Shown one piece after another: positions 8,452-16,518 of a stretch of DNA of 50,969 bases. This DNA comes from CAVDHB01 sp963608705. Its GTDB lineage: Bacteria; Bacteroidota; Bacteroidia; Bacteroidales; Bacteroidaceae. The notes beneath the pieces are model-generated. The model searched no databases, had not been told where the DNA came from, and was given only the letters and a program-made list of their open reading frames with translations. The position numbers were made by a program, and so were the translations under genes. The stretch is taken from positions 1 to 50,969 of the forward strand of contig CAVDHB010000058.1 of the NCBI GenBank assembly GCA_963608705.1, read 5' to 3'. Position 1 is the first letter of the stretch; each line of letters starts with the position of its first letter.

Positions 8452-10356
8452 CTATTGACGGATGAAATGGAGTGCCGCTCCTCCACTGGAGGGAAGTGTA
8501 AGAGTGATGCGTTCTCCTTTCTTTACTTTGCGTACCTGTGTCTTTACGTTGGTACGGGTTTGTAGTGAAGCGTCATCCGTGTAAATTTCCACAGTGTAAT
8601 TACCTTTCTTATCAAGGACTTGGCGGGTGTCTAATGTGATGGTACGTGCTTTTTTCCCGTTGAGAATGCCCACGAACCAGTCTTGTTTGCTTCTGCGAGC
8701 TTGTACGATGAATTGTCCAGGTTCTCCGTCCAGCGCTTTGCTCTCGTCCCAAACCGAAGGTGCGTCGTCCCAGAATTTCAGTTCTTTTTCTTCTTTCCGG
8801 GTATTGTAGGCATCGTACCAGTAGAGGAACTGTAGCGGACTATAATATACCACGGCCATGGCCAGTTGGTGAGCATGGGTGTTTTTTACTCTTGGATTGA
8901 AATAGCAGAGCGTGTAATCCGCAGGGCCGCACAGGTAGCGAGTGAATGGCAGAATGGTGTTGTGGGTGGCGTCTGGCATCTCTTCGTTTCCACGGATTCC
9001 CTCTTGGGTCAGCAGATTGGGTAGAGTGCGGCTCACTCCTGTAGGACGGTATTCATCATGAATGTCTACCATCAGTCCGAAGTCAGCGCAACGCTGGACG
9101 GCTTTGTGAAGCCAGGTAGTCCATTGCTGGTTTCCTACTTGTACAAAACCGAATTTGATTCCTTTGATGCCCCATTTCTGATAGAGGGGAAGAATGGTTT
9201 CCAGCTGATGGTAGAGTGCCCGTTGGTTGACGTATATCCATACGCCCACCCCTTTGCTTTTAGCATAGGAGCAGATGTCTGCCATTTGGAAGTTCCGCTG
9301 TGCGGAGACCTTGGAGGCGTCACTGCTCACTTTCATTTCCGGGCCGTACCATCCTGCGTCGAGTTCTACGTATTCAATGCCGTGTTTGGCGCAGAAGTCT
9401 ATGCTTTTCTCAATGGCTTCTTTCTCTAATTTCCCACAGCGGAAAGCTCTTCCCGGACGGATGAACGAAGTGTCTTTGAGACAACATGGCTCATTCAAGT
9501 TCAGTATCAAGTCCTTGTGGTTAATCAAGTCAGTGGCTTTCTGTCCAGCCATGACGACTCTCCACGGAGTGTTATAAGGAGAAATGACTTCCGCTCCGTC
9601 GTACATGGATAGTTTCAGGGTATGATTTCCCGCATAGGCGAACTTGCCACGGGCGTAGTCTGTCAGTCCGGCTTCCAGCAATGCTACATAAGTACCGTCA
9701 GAGAGTTTCATGAGCAAGGGGCGTTCGCTTTCCTCCTTACATTCCGCTAAAGATTGGTAGTGGTAAGGGCCTTGTGCCCATTCCTCCCACCAGGCCATTG
9801 TGCCGGAAGGAAGAGAAAAGGTTGTTTGTTCACCCCGTATATTCAGAAACAGCCCGTTACTGGTTTCCGGAAAGTGGTAACGGAAGGCGACTCCCTCATT
9901 GTAAGCCCGCACTTCAATGTCCATGGCATAGTAACGGCGTTTGTCATAACCATCCCCTGTATGCCCTTCGGTGGCTCCTCCTTTTTCCAAATGGAGGATG
10001 AGGCTGTTGTATTGTTCCTTTATCAGCTGGTTTTCTCCGTAAAGAGGAGTCCATACACTGTCCTTGGAAAGTCTGTCAGCCTGTTTCAATGTCAGGTTTT
10101 CACACCAGTTCCGGCAGGTGTCTCTGTGGATACCTAAGGCTGATTCAAAGAGTCGGTTGTCAATGTCCACACCGAGATTGCTCTCGTTCAATACGGGTTT
10201 TCCATTAAAAGTGAGGGTATAGGTCATTTTCCCCGGTGTTTTACGGAAGGTGAACTGGTATTTCCCGTCAGGGGAAGCTACCGTTTCCGTCTGCTGTGCG
10301 AAAACGCTGGAACCTGCCAAGAGTGCCAGAGCCAGTAAGCTGATAGTCCGTTTCAT
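8452..10356 (-). CDS. Glycoside hydrolase family 97 protein, probably inverting alpha-glycosidase
   Basis: 634 residues with a Sec signal peptide ending SVFA. The order is an N-terminal beta-sandwich (to about 270), a (beta/alpha)8 barrel (FRCGKLEKEAIEKSIDFC, EYVELDAGWYG, GIKGIKFGF) and a C-terminal beta domain. As I recall the family, retaining GH97 enzymes have an Asp nucleophile in the barrel motif that here reads KFGF (401-404, Gly at the Asp position). The two Glu bases of the inverting SusB type appear present in HDEYRPTG (Glu435) and QEGIRGNE (Glu452). This predicts an inverting, calcium-dependent alpha-glucosidase-like enzyme. Its start overlaps the lyase stop as ATGA, implying translational coupling. 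The exact sugar is unknown. Confidence 0.85.
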   Translation of the reverse strand: MKRTISLLALALLAGSSVFAQQTETVASPDGKYQFTFRKTPGKMTYTLTFNGKPVLNESNLGVDIDNRLFESALGIHRDTCRNWCENLTLKQADRLSKDSVWTPLYGENQLIKEQYNSLILHLEKGGATEGHTGDGYDKRRYYAMDIEVRAYNEGVAFRYHFPETSNGLFLNIRGEQTTFSLPSGTMAWWEEWAQGPYHYQSLAECKEESERPLLMKLSDGTYVALLEAGLTDYARGKFAYAGNHTLKLSMYDGAEVISPYNTPWRVVMAGQKATDLINHKDLILNLNEPCCLKDTSFIRPGRAFRCGKLEKEAIEKSIDFCAKHGIEYVELDAGWYGPEMKVSSDASKVSAQRNFQMADICSYAKSKGVGVWIYVNQRALYHQLETILPLYQKWGIKGIKFGFVQVGNQQWTTWLHKAVQRCADFGLMVDIHDEYRPTGVSRTLPNLLTQEGIRGNEEMPDATHNTILPFTRYLCGPADYTLCYFNPRVKNTHAHQLAMAVVYYSPLQFLYWYDAYNTRKEEKELKFWDDAPSVWDESKALDGEPGQFIVQARRSKQDWFVGILNGKKARTITLDTRQVLDKKGNYTVEIYTDDASLQTRTNVKTQVRKVKKGERITLTLPSSGGAALHFIRQ

Positions 10357-12710
10357 TTGTTTATCAAGGTTTTTCCGTTACGTATGACTGCATAAAGACC
10401 TTTTACCGTCATACTTTTATAAGCCATGTCGGTGGGTTTTGCAGCGGAGAAGATATAATCCGTCTGTCCGTTCGTCAGTTCGACTTTGATGCCTACCGCC
10501 GTCTTCTCCGTACTTCGCGGGGTAAAATAGCTTACGTTCTTTATCTGGGAAGGCTCGTCTTTGCTGCTTGGCTCGTAGATGGCCACAAAAGGATGGAACC
10601 ATGCTTCCCCCTCTTGACGGGCTACGAAGGTGAGTACTGGTTGTTTGTCCACATCGTAAGGCATTCCTTTGATGCGCTCATATTCCAAATTGACGGGGGA
10701 GAGGGCTTTGAATACCGTCCGTGCGGTATCTCCTTTCATCCACATGGTCATGGTCACAGGATTTTGTCCTTTGATCGTATAGGTGGCTTTGACATCAGCT
10801 GTGGTTTTAGCCGCCTCCTTATTATATATGTAGGAATAAGCGTACAGGTGTCCGCCAGCGAAAGCCAGTTCCTGAGTGGATTGCAGGTTCAAACTGCTGC
10901 CATCTGCCTTGGTCAGAGTCATTTCCTGTCCGAGGTTGTGGTAGAAATAGTCGTGTGTCTTGTCTTTACCGTTTTGTCTGCGGCTGCGGAAGATGTCCAC
11001 ATAATATCCTGCTATGCTGTCTACTTTCACGATGCCGTTGGTACGGAGCTGGTCTGCATTGGTTTCCGGCTCACGGAAATAGATTTGCGAGAATGTGCAA
11101 GGCTTGAATGTCATGGAGTCGTTTGACTCTGGGTAGCGGGATTGCACCTCAAAAGCGTGTTGCGACATCATGACCGGATAGCTGGACACTCCATCTACGC
11201 ACACAGTGTTGTGTGCAGGGAACTGGGAATAATACTCGCTATAGTCCAGTCCGCTGTAAAGCCAGCGTCCTATTCCGGCGTCAGGCCCCAAGACATATCC
11301 TTTGCCGTAAAGCTCCATGGAGATACCGTTGGCGTGCTGATGGTTGCCCAAACTTCCGTTAAGAGAAATGGCGAAGTCATGGTTTTTGTTCATCCCTGTG
11401 CGCTGTATGAGCCAAGATACATTAGGGGCATAGAAATTGGGAGATACATACGGGGTTATCAGCTTTTCTGGTGCTTCAGGCTGGATGGCCTTGCGTAATT
11501 GCGCACATTGTGTGAGTAAAGCTTTGTCTTTATGTCGTCGGGCGTATTCTTCTACTTTGTCAATAGTGCCTGTATTCAGATAGCCGGGGTGGGTATCTCC
11601 GAATCCGCATATCATGCGGTTGGGGAAGAGGTATTGAGGAGTGGTTTTCACCGCTCTCAGAAGTACGGGTATTTGTTTGAACAAGTCTATTCCCGTCTCT
11701 TTGTCCAGCATGCAGGCAAAGGACACGAAGGTGTTGATGACTGTGGTACTGTAACCAGGGCTTTCATACCAGATGTTGGTTTGCGGGTCGAAGCATTCAG
11801 CGGCCAACTTTTTCATGCTCCACTGGCGGATGCTGGATTCGTTGACAATATAATTCAGGTAATATTCTTTTCCCTTTTTATCGGAATAAGCTTTGTCGTC
11901 TTGCAACGCCAAGGCTATTTTCACGATGAAGTCTGCCTGAAACAAGTTCCAGTTGTTATGAGGCACTCCATTGTCAATGATGTTTTCCGCCCATTTCTTG
12001 AAGGCGTTGTCATAGATGTCCAGGGGCATCTTTGTTTTTTTCAAATAAGGACGTAGCAGACGGTATGTTTCTGTCAGTTCGGTGATGGCATCTTCATGTA
12101 TCACCTCGAAGGTGGTCATGCCTACGAGGGTCTGCTGATGGCCGTGGTTCAAATCGATGGGGACGTTACGGTAGTACACGCCTTTCATGAAGGTGTCAAA
12201 CACACCTGCGGCGGTTTTTGCATAGCGTTCTTCTCCTGTGGCCGCATAGACTTTGGCCGCATCCCGTGCGATAGCGATAATGCGTCGGTTGAGCGAGGCT
12301 GTAATTACACCAGTTTTTGACGGATGTACTTTTTCCCTTTTCTTTGTAGCCCTGTTGAAATAGGAAAGATTGCTTTCTTCATCGTCATCGTATGGAATCA
12401 CGTCTTCCAGCGAGGGAGCGTAGTAGTTTGTCTCCATTCCACGTGTACCGTTCAGGCGTATAGTCGGCACAGGAGCTTTCCCGGATACATGGTCAAATTT
12501 CTCTCCGTTGATATATATGTCCGTGGCATGACTCTTCCAAAACATTTGCAGCCGGGATAATAACCAATCAGGTTGTTGTTGCACTTTGGCTACGTAGGTC
12601 TCAATTTTTTTCCTTGTCTTCTCCAGTTCAGCGTTCTTCCCTTTCGCTTCCATCTGGGAGGGAAGCAAGACGAGAAGTGAAACCGCTACAGCTTTTAATA
12701 AGTCCTTCAT
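10353..12710 (-). CDS. Heparinase II/III-like polysaccharide lyase
   Basis: 785 residues with a signal peptide (LLVLLPSQMEA). An alpha/alpha toroid comes first, with the conserved Asn-Trp stretch PHNNWNLFQADF, GHQQTLVGM and PGYSTTVINTFVS. A heparinase II/III-type beta-sandwich follows, with NHQHANGISMELYGKGYVLG, DAGIGRW and AHNTVCVDG, in which His and Tyr residues are the candidate Bronsted acid/base. These enzymes depolymerise uronic-acid glycans by beta-elimination. It shares an ATGA overlap with the GH97 gene, so the pair probably acts in sequence: the lyase cuts at uronate and the alpha-glycosidase trims neighbouring sugars. The PL family number cannot be assigned by eye. Confidence 0.85.
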   Translation of the reverse strand: MKDLLKAVAVSLLVLLPSQMEAKGKNAELEKTRKKIETYVAKVQQQPDWLLSRLQMFWKSHATDIYINGEKFDHVSGKAPVPTIRLNGTRGMETNYYAPSLEDVIPYDDDEESNLSYFNRATKKREKVHPSKTGVITASLNRRIIAIARDAAKVYAATGEERYAKTAAGVFDTFMKGVYYRNVPIDLNHGHQQTLVGMTTFEVIHEDAITELTETYRLLRPYLKKTKMPLDIYDNAFKKWAENIIDNGVPHNNWNLFQADFIVKIALALQDDKAYSDKKGKEYYLNYIVNESSIRQWSMKKLAAECFDPQTNIWYESPGYSTTVINTFVSFACMLDKETGIDLFKQIPVLLRAVKTTPQYLFPNRMICGFGDTHPGYLNTGTIDKVEEYARRHKDKALLTQCAQLRKAIQPEAPEKLITPYVSPNFYAPNVSWLIQRTGMNKNHDFAISLNGSLGNHQHANGISMELYGKGYVLGPDAGIGRWLYSGLDYSEYYSQFPAHNTVCVDGVSSYPVMMSQHAFEVQSRYPESNDSMTFKPCTFSQIYFREPETNADQLRTNGIVKVDSIAGYYVDIFRSRRQNGKDKTHDYFYHNLGQEMTLTKADGSSLNLQSTQELAFAGGHLYAYSYIYNKEAAKTTADVKATYTIKGQNPVTMTMWMKGDTARTVFKALSPVNLEYERIKGMPYDVDKQPVLTFVARQEGEAWFHPFVAIYEPSSKDEPSQIKNVSYFTPRSTEKTAVGIKVELTNGQTDYIFSAAKPTDMAYKSMTVKGLYAVIRNGKTLINK

Positions 12711-12949
12711 GTTGTCATTATTTTGCTATTAGTACGAATGAGAGGGAAAATATACTTGTTAGGAGGGTGTGTTTATTCCCTTTTGGATTGTTCGGAAGAA
12801 TCTTGGGCCGTTCGTAAATAGATTTCACAGTGGATATGTAGTTCGTCTAATTTAGATAGTCTCTTTATAGTTGGTATTTATCTTACTGTATATGAGCTTG
12901 TTGAACTGTATATGGTCGTTTCTAATTTCACCGTACAAATGAATGGACT

Positions 12950-12986
12950 TTTGAGAGCTTCTGTGAATGAATTTCATCTATCTTTG
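12950..12986 (+). promoter_or_regulatory. Candidate promoter for the ECF sigma gene
   Basis: TATCTTTG (12979-12986) is a perfect TAnnTTTG -7 box, followed by CAAC and about 90 bases of leader. The nearest TTTG (12950-12953) is 25 bases upstream, longer than the usual 19-21. The rest of the lyase/sigma intergenic region (12711-13082) holds no other gene, and I found no clear minus-strand promoter for the lyase. Confidence 0.45.
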
Positions 12987-13082
12987 CAACCGTGTTACAA
13001 CTCCAATGACTTATAAATAACAGTCATCAAGGGATTGGTACTCATAAAAACTTACATAAAAAACCTATTAAACTACCTAAAG

Positions 13083-13601
13083 ATGATGAACAATATTTGT
13101 ACGCAGACAAAATTGATTTCCTCCTTGTATAAAGAAAATATCGAGGCGTTAAGACTGTATCTTATGCATTATACGGCTGACCGTATGAAAGCGGAAGACA
13201 TGGCACAGGATGTGTTCATAAAACTGATGAACATGGGCGATATGCTTTCCGAAGAACGTGCGAAAGGATTATTGTTTTCCGTGGCGAAAAACATGATTAT
13301 TGATGATGCCCGTCATGAGTCCTTCGTGCGTAAAGCGACAGACCAGTATGCGCAGACCGCTTCACAATTCTATCAGGACAGCGATCCTTTGGAGTGCCGT
13401 GAGATTGCGGAAGCGGAGAGTTCCAAACTCCGTGCGTTGCCTCGCCAGATGGCAGAGGTGTATCGCTTGACACGTTTCGAGGGAAAGACTTCTGCCGAGT
13501 TGGCAGAACAGATGCACTTGAGCAAGCGTACTGTGGAATATCATCTTTTCATGGCGAGAAAGGAGATTCGTTCAGCGGTGAAACAAGCTATCGGTTTTTA
13601 A
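13083..13601 (+). CDS. ECF-type RNA polymerase sigma factor
   Basis: 172 residues. Sigma-70 region 2 is seen as RLYLMHYTADRMKAEDMAQDVF and region 4 as LPRQMAEVYRLTRFEGKTSAELAEQMHLSKRTVEYHL, a helix-turn-helix. The ATG at 13083 is chosen because the longer reading frame to 13035 would need a TTG and adds residues outside region 2. It stands divergent from the PUL genes and five bases before the esterase-like gene. The usual FecR-like anti-sigma partner is absent from the window, which is odd for Bacteroides ECF systems. It may control the neighbouring PUL or respond through a different inhibitor. Confidence 0.88.
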   Translation: MMNNICTQTKLISSLYKENIEALRLYLMHYTADRMKAEDMAQDVFIKLMNMGDMLSEERAKGLLFSVAKNMIIDDARHESFVRKATDQYAQTASQFYQDSDPLECREIAEAESSKLRALPRQMAEVYRLTRFEGKTSAELAEQMHLSKRTVEYHLFMARKEIRSAVKQAIGF

Positions 13602-13606
13602 TGTGA

Positions 13607-15250
13607 ATGAGAAAAAGAGATTTTTTACATGGCTGGAAGTCCATGTTGCTTCTAATGATGGCGGTGATTCTCGGGGTGGGGACTGCTCAGGCACAGACTT
13701 ATCAATGGTGTGTGACTACTTCTGCGGCGCCATCTCCTGAGACTGGCACCCGTCCAGAGGCGTTCTTGTGGATTCCTGATACCTGTACAAGGGTGAAGGC
13801 TGTGGTCTTCAGTCAGCAGAACATGACAGAGGAACCTGTATTCAATAGTCCTGACTTTCGCAAGACATGCGCTAAATTAGGATTCGCCATCGTATGGGTG
13901 GCTCCCTATTTCGAACAGAAATGGGATGGTACGGATGGCTGTCAGGAAGTCTTCTCACGAATGATGGATTCATTGGCTGTGCGAAGCGGGTATAGCGAAT
14001 TGTCCACTGTCCCAATAGTGCCTTTCGGACATTCCGCCATGGCTACGATGCCTTGGAATTTTGCGGCTTTTAATCCCGACAGGACATTGGCCGTCATCTC
14101 TTATCACGGGGATGCTCCCCGTACTAATCTCTGTGGATATGGCCGTGAGAATGTGGAGTGGGGACGTACACGGAATATTGACGGTATTCCCGGCCTGATG
14201 ATAGAAGGCGAATGGGAATGGTGGGAAGCTCGGGTGAATCCGGCCTTGTCATTCCGTATGAAATATCCGGGAAGTTGCATTTCTTTCCTCTGTGATGCCG
14301 GACACGGGCATTTTGATGCCACTCCTCAGTCTATAGACTATATGTGTACTTTCTTGGAAAAGGTGGCAAAAGCTCGTCTGACAGATAAGGGGATGCGAAA
14401 GTTGAACCCGAACGACGGTTATTTCCTGTATCGTTGGGACAAGGATGCCCCGCTTTCGGCTTATATTCCTTTGAAAGGTGTAGGGAGCGGTGCTTCTGAA
14501 CGTGCGATATTCGATTTTCAGCGTAAGACCAGAGACTGCTTTTGGTATATAGACAGGGAGATGGCGGAAATGACCAAAGCTATCTATGCCACTTCGCTTG
14601 GTAAGAAAACACAATACATAGCGTATACCAAAGGTGGAAAACTGTTGAATTATGATTCCCGGCTTCATGCGGGTACCATTATTCAACCTGAGTTCGGGAA
14701 GGACGGACTGACTTTTCATATTGGGGCGGCTTTCACGGACGCTTCCCGTAAACGTCTTTCGGAGGAACATTCCACGAATCCCATACAGATACGGGTGATA
14801 AACGGCCCTTGTGTGCAGGTGAATGACACGACCTTCCGTTTCTCACCTTTCCGTATAGGAATGGATAATAAACGGCGCAGCACGGATATATGGTTGCAGG
14901 CGGTCAGTGAAGCGGACAATGTATATAAGGGAGCTGCCCAGCAGTTGGACATTCAAGCTCCGTTCCGCATAAAAGGTGGAAAATCACAGGTGATTGCGTT
15001 TAAACCGCTTGCTGACATATCACATAAGACCAAAAGTGTGAAACTGAAAGCGTCTGCAAATAGTGGTCTTCCCGTAGGTTTCTACGTGAAATACGGCCCG
15101 GCACATGTCGAGGGGAATCGGTTGGTTTTAGAAAAGATACCACCTCGTGCGAAACGTCCGGTAGCTGTCAGCGTGGTGGCTTGGCAATACGGTGTTCAAG
15201 GACAGTGGAACACGGCGAAAGAAGTGGAGCAGGTGTTCATGATTAAGTGA
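13607..15250 (+). CDS. Secreted alpha/beta-hydrolase (esterase-like) protein
   Basis: 547 residues with a signal peptide ending AQAQ. The first ~265 residues look like an alpha/beta hydrolase: the nucleophile elbow is PFGHSAMA (Ser143), preceded by a strand-loop VAPYFEQKWDG, and a candidate catalytic His lies in DAGHGHFD (233-235). The C-terminal half appears to be beta-rich modules (VKLKASANSGLPVGFYVKYG). It is five bases after the ECF sigma gene and certainly co-transcribed. Beside two lyases and a GH97 it plausibly removes ester groups (acetyl or methyl) from the target glycan, but the substrate is inference. I do not recognise a numbered esterase family. Confidence 0.6.
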   Translation: MRKRDFLHGWKSMLLLMMAVILGVGTAQAQTYQWCVTTSAAPSPETGTRPEAFLWIPDTCTRVKAVVFSQQNMTEEPVFNSPDFRKTCAKLGFAIVWVAPYFEQKWDGTDGCQEVFSRMMDSLAVRSGYSELSTVPIVPFGHSAMATMPWNFAAFNPDRTLAVISYHGDAPRTNLCGYGRENVEWGRTRNIDGIPGLMIEGEWEWWEARVNPALSFRMKYPGSCISFLCDAGHGHFDATPQSIDYMCTFLEKVAKARLTDKGMRKLNPNDGYFLYRWDKDAPLSAYIPLKGVGSGASERAIFDFQRKTRDCFWYIDREMAEMTKAIYATSLGKKTQYIAYTKGGKLLNYDSRLHAGTIIQPEFGKDGLTFHIGAAFTDASRKRLSEEHSTNPIQIRVINGPCVQVNDTTFRFSPFRIGMDNKRRSTDIWLQAVSEADNVYKGAAQQLDIQAPFRIKGGKSQVIAFKPLADISHKTKSVKLKASANSGLPVGFYVKYGPAHVEGNRLVLEKIPPRAKRPVAVSVVAWQYGVQGQWNTAKEVEQVFMIK

Positions 15251-15428
15251 GTAGGTTAATTGGTTTTTTGTATAGGTTGGTTGCAACGCACTTTGTGTAT
15301 GAAGCTCTTCTGAGTGACATCGCAAGGTGTGTTTTTTTGTTATGATTATCTGCTATCATATCAAACGCTGATGGAATGGGGAAGTACAACTGGGCGAGTT
15401 CTTTTTGGGTGATGGTGCTGGGTCTCAT
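15243..15428 (-). pseudogene. Remnant of a DUF4248-like gene
   Basis: The minus-strand frame starts MRPSTITQKELAQLYFP, resembling as I recall it the start of the small Bacteroidetes DUF4248 proteins (ELAQLYFP followed by a helical RRW region). After about 18 residues the similarity is lost and the frame runs on into the 3' end of the esterase gene. A second fragment with a related start (MRLRTITK) lies at 50782-50961, and both are preceded by the same 29-base block (26 of 29 identical). Such genes normally sit beside VirE-type primase, HU-like and amidase genes in Bacteroides accessory islands; none of those remain here. Confidence 0.5.
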
Positions 15429-15442
15429 GGTCGTTTTTTTTA

Positions 15443-15577
15443 CGGTGAATAATGAAATTTCTGCGGTGAGTTACGAAATTTCTACGGTGAGTAATATTTT
15501 TTCTACGGTGAGTTACGAGTGCTTGTGCGGTGAGTTGCAAGAGCTTATGAACCGTGCGGTGAACGTGCTTGTTCAGG
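15443..15577. repeat. Degenerate 21-bp tandem repeats starting CGGTGA
   Basis: CGGTGA recurs at 15443, 15464, 15485, 15506, 15528 and 15557, giving spacings of 21, 21, 21, 22 and 29 bases. The first four units are close to CGGTGAGTTACGAAATTTCTA. The array lies directly upstream of the DUF4248-like fragment. Read on the plus strand it is open for 75 codons and would give a heptad pattern, but the decay toward one end looks like a DNA-level repeat rather than a protein. Confidence 0.8.
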
Positions 15578-15638
15578 TGAATTTGCAATTTGCCTGCATT
15601 TAAATCCGATTCAACGAAACGCAGGTATATACGTTTTT

Positions 15639-15775
15639 CATGTAAGCATGTAAGCAACGTAAGCAGGTTTCGCAACTTTATAGGATGTATTTATTGAAAA
15701 CAAGGGTGATTTTCTTTCTCACGCGCCCGCGCGTGAGAGTGTAAAATCTGCTTACATTGCTTACATGCTTACATG
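15639..15775. repeat. 28-bp inverted repeat of TGTAAGCA units with central GC-rich hairpin
   Basis: The left arm 15639-15666 and right arm 15748-15775 are reverse complements at 27 of 28 positions. Each arm contains three direct units of the form (A/T)GTAAGCA. Between them lies CTCACGCG-CCCG-CGCGTGAG (15718-15737). The rest of the 15251-15933 gap shows no intact gene. Confidence 0.85.
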
Positions 15776-15876
15776 GATTCCGTTGGTAGTGCCATGGTTT
15801 TCTGAAGTCCTCATTTAAGATAAAAGTATAAAGTATGTATATAATTCCCATTATTCTGCATAATTTTAGGGGTGTA

Positions 15877-15908
15877 TTTGCATATTTCATCATTCATGCG
15901 TAACTTTG
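15877..15908 (+). promoter_or_regulatory. Promoter of the argR-led operon
   Basis: TTTG (15877-15880), a 20-base spacer and TAACTTTG (15901-15908) match the Bacteroidetes sigma-ABfr consensus very well. Transcription would start near 15915, some 20 bases before the argR ATG at 15934. Confidence 0.75.
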
Positions 15909-15933
15909 CACCTATCATAGAATAAATATACAA

Positions 15934-16413
15934 ATGTCGAAAAAGAAAGATTTCCGTTTGGACGCTATCAGGAAGATACTTTCCGTACAAGAGGTGGGAA
16001 GTCAGGACGCACTCCTTTCCGAGTTGAGCAAGGAGGGATATGAGGTGACACAGGCCACCTTGTCCCGCGACTTGAAACAGCTCAAGGTGGTGAAGGCTTC
16101 TAATATGAAAGGGCGTTATTTCTACGCTCTTCCTTCGAACCATCTCTATCGGAGGGTGAACGAGGCGTTCCCGCAGGAGAACTTGCGGAAGTTTTCAGGC
16201 TTCAAGTCTATCCGCTTTTCTGGAAACCTGGCGGTGATTCATACGTTTCCGGGTTATGCGGGTGGTTTGGCTTATGACATAGATAGCCATTCGTTGCCGG
16301 AGATTATCGGTACGGTGGCAGGGGATGACACCATCTTGCTGGTGAAAGGCGAGGGTGTGACGGATGTGCAGCTGATGCGGGCATTGGAACCGCTTATCCC
16401 TAATCTTGGCTGA
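15934..16413 (+). CDS. argR: Arginine repressor ArgR
   Basis: 159 residues with the ArgR layout: an N-terminal winged helix (IRKILSVQEVGSQDALLSELSKEGYEVTQATLSRDLKQLKVVK, the S-R-D-L recognition helix) and a C-terminal arginine-binding/hexamerisation domain ending SLPEIIGTVAGDDTILLV, with the typical GTVAGDDT loop. It senses arginine and represses biosynthesis. As first gene of the arginine/proline operon it is likely autoregulated through its own promoter at 15877-15908. Confidence 0.95.
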   Translation: MSKKKDFRLDAIRKILSVQEVGSQDALLSELSKEGYEVTQATLSRDLKQLKVVKASNMKGRYFYALPSNHLYRRVNEAFPQENLRKFSGFKSIRFSGNLAVIHTFPGYAGGLAYDIDSHSLPEIIGTVAGDDTILLVKGEGVTDVQLMRALEPLIPNLG

Positions 16414-16425
16414 TTACATTAGTGT

Positions 16426-16476
16426 TTAATGTGTAGTGTTTAATGTTTAATTGGCAAACTAAACACTACACATTAA
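16426..16476. repeat. Perfect 17-bp inverted repeat between argR and the GNAT gene
   Basis: TTAATGTGTAGTGTTTA (16426-16442) and its exact complement (16460-16476) flank a 17-base loop, starting 13 bases after the argR stop. The 16414-16518 gap is built largely from GTTTAATG/TAAACACT units, the same units seen at 19390-19500. In RNA this would be a strong AU-rich hairpin without a U tract, so attenuation, processing or a mobile repeat are all possible. Confidence 0.85.
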
Positions 16477-16518
16477 TAACTAAACACTACTATTAATAGA
16501 ATATACGATACAAAGAAA

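Noticed and set aside
15443..15577. CRISPR-like array
   Set aside because: The 21-bp units are directly adjacent without spacers, decay toward one end and have no cas genes.
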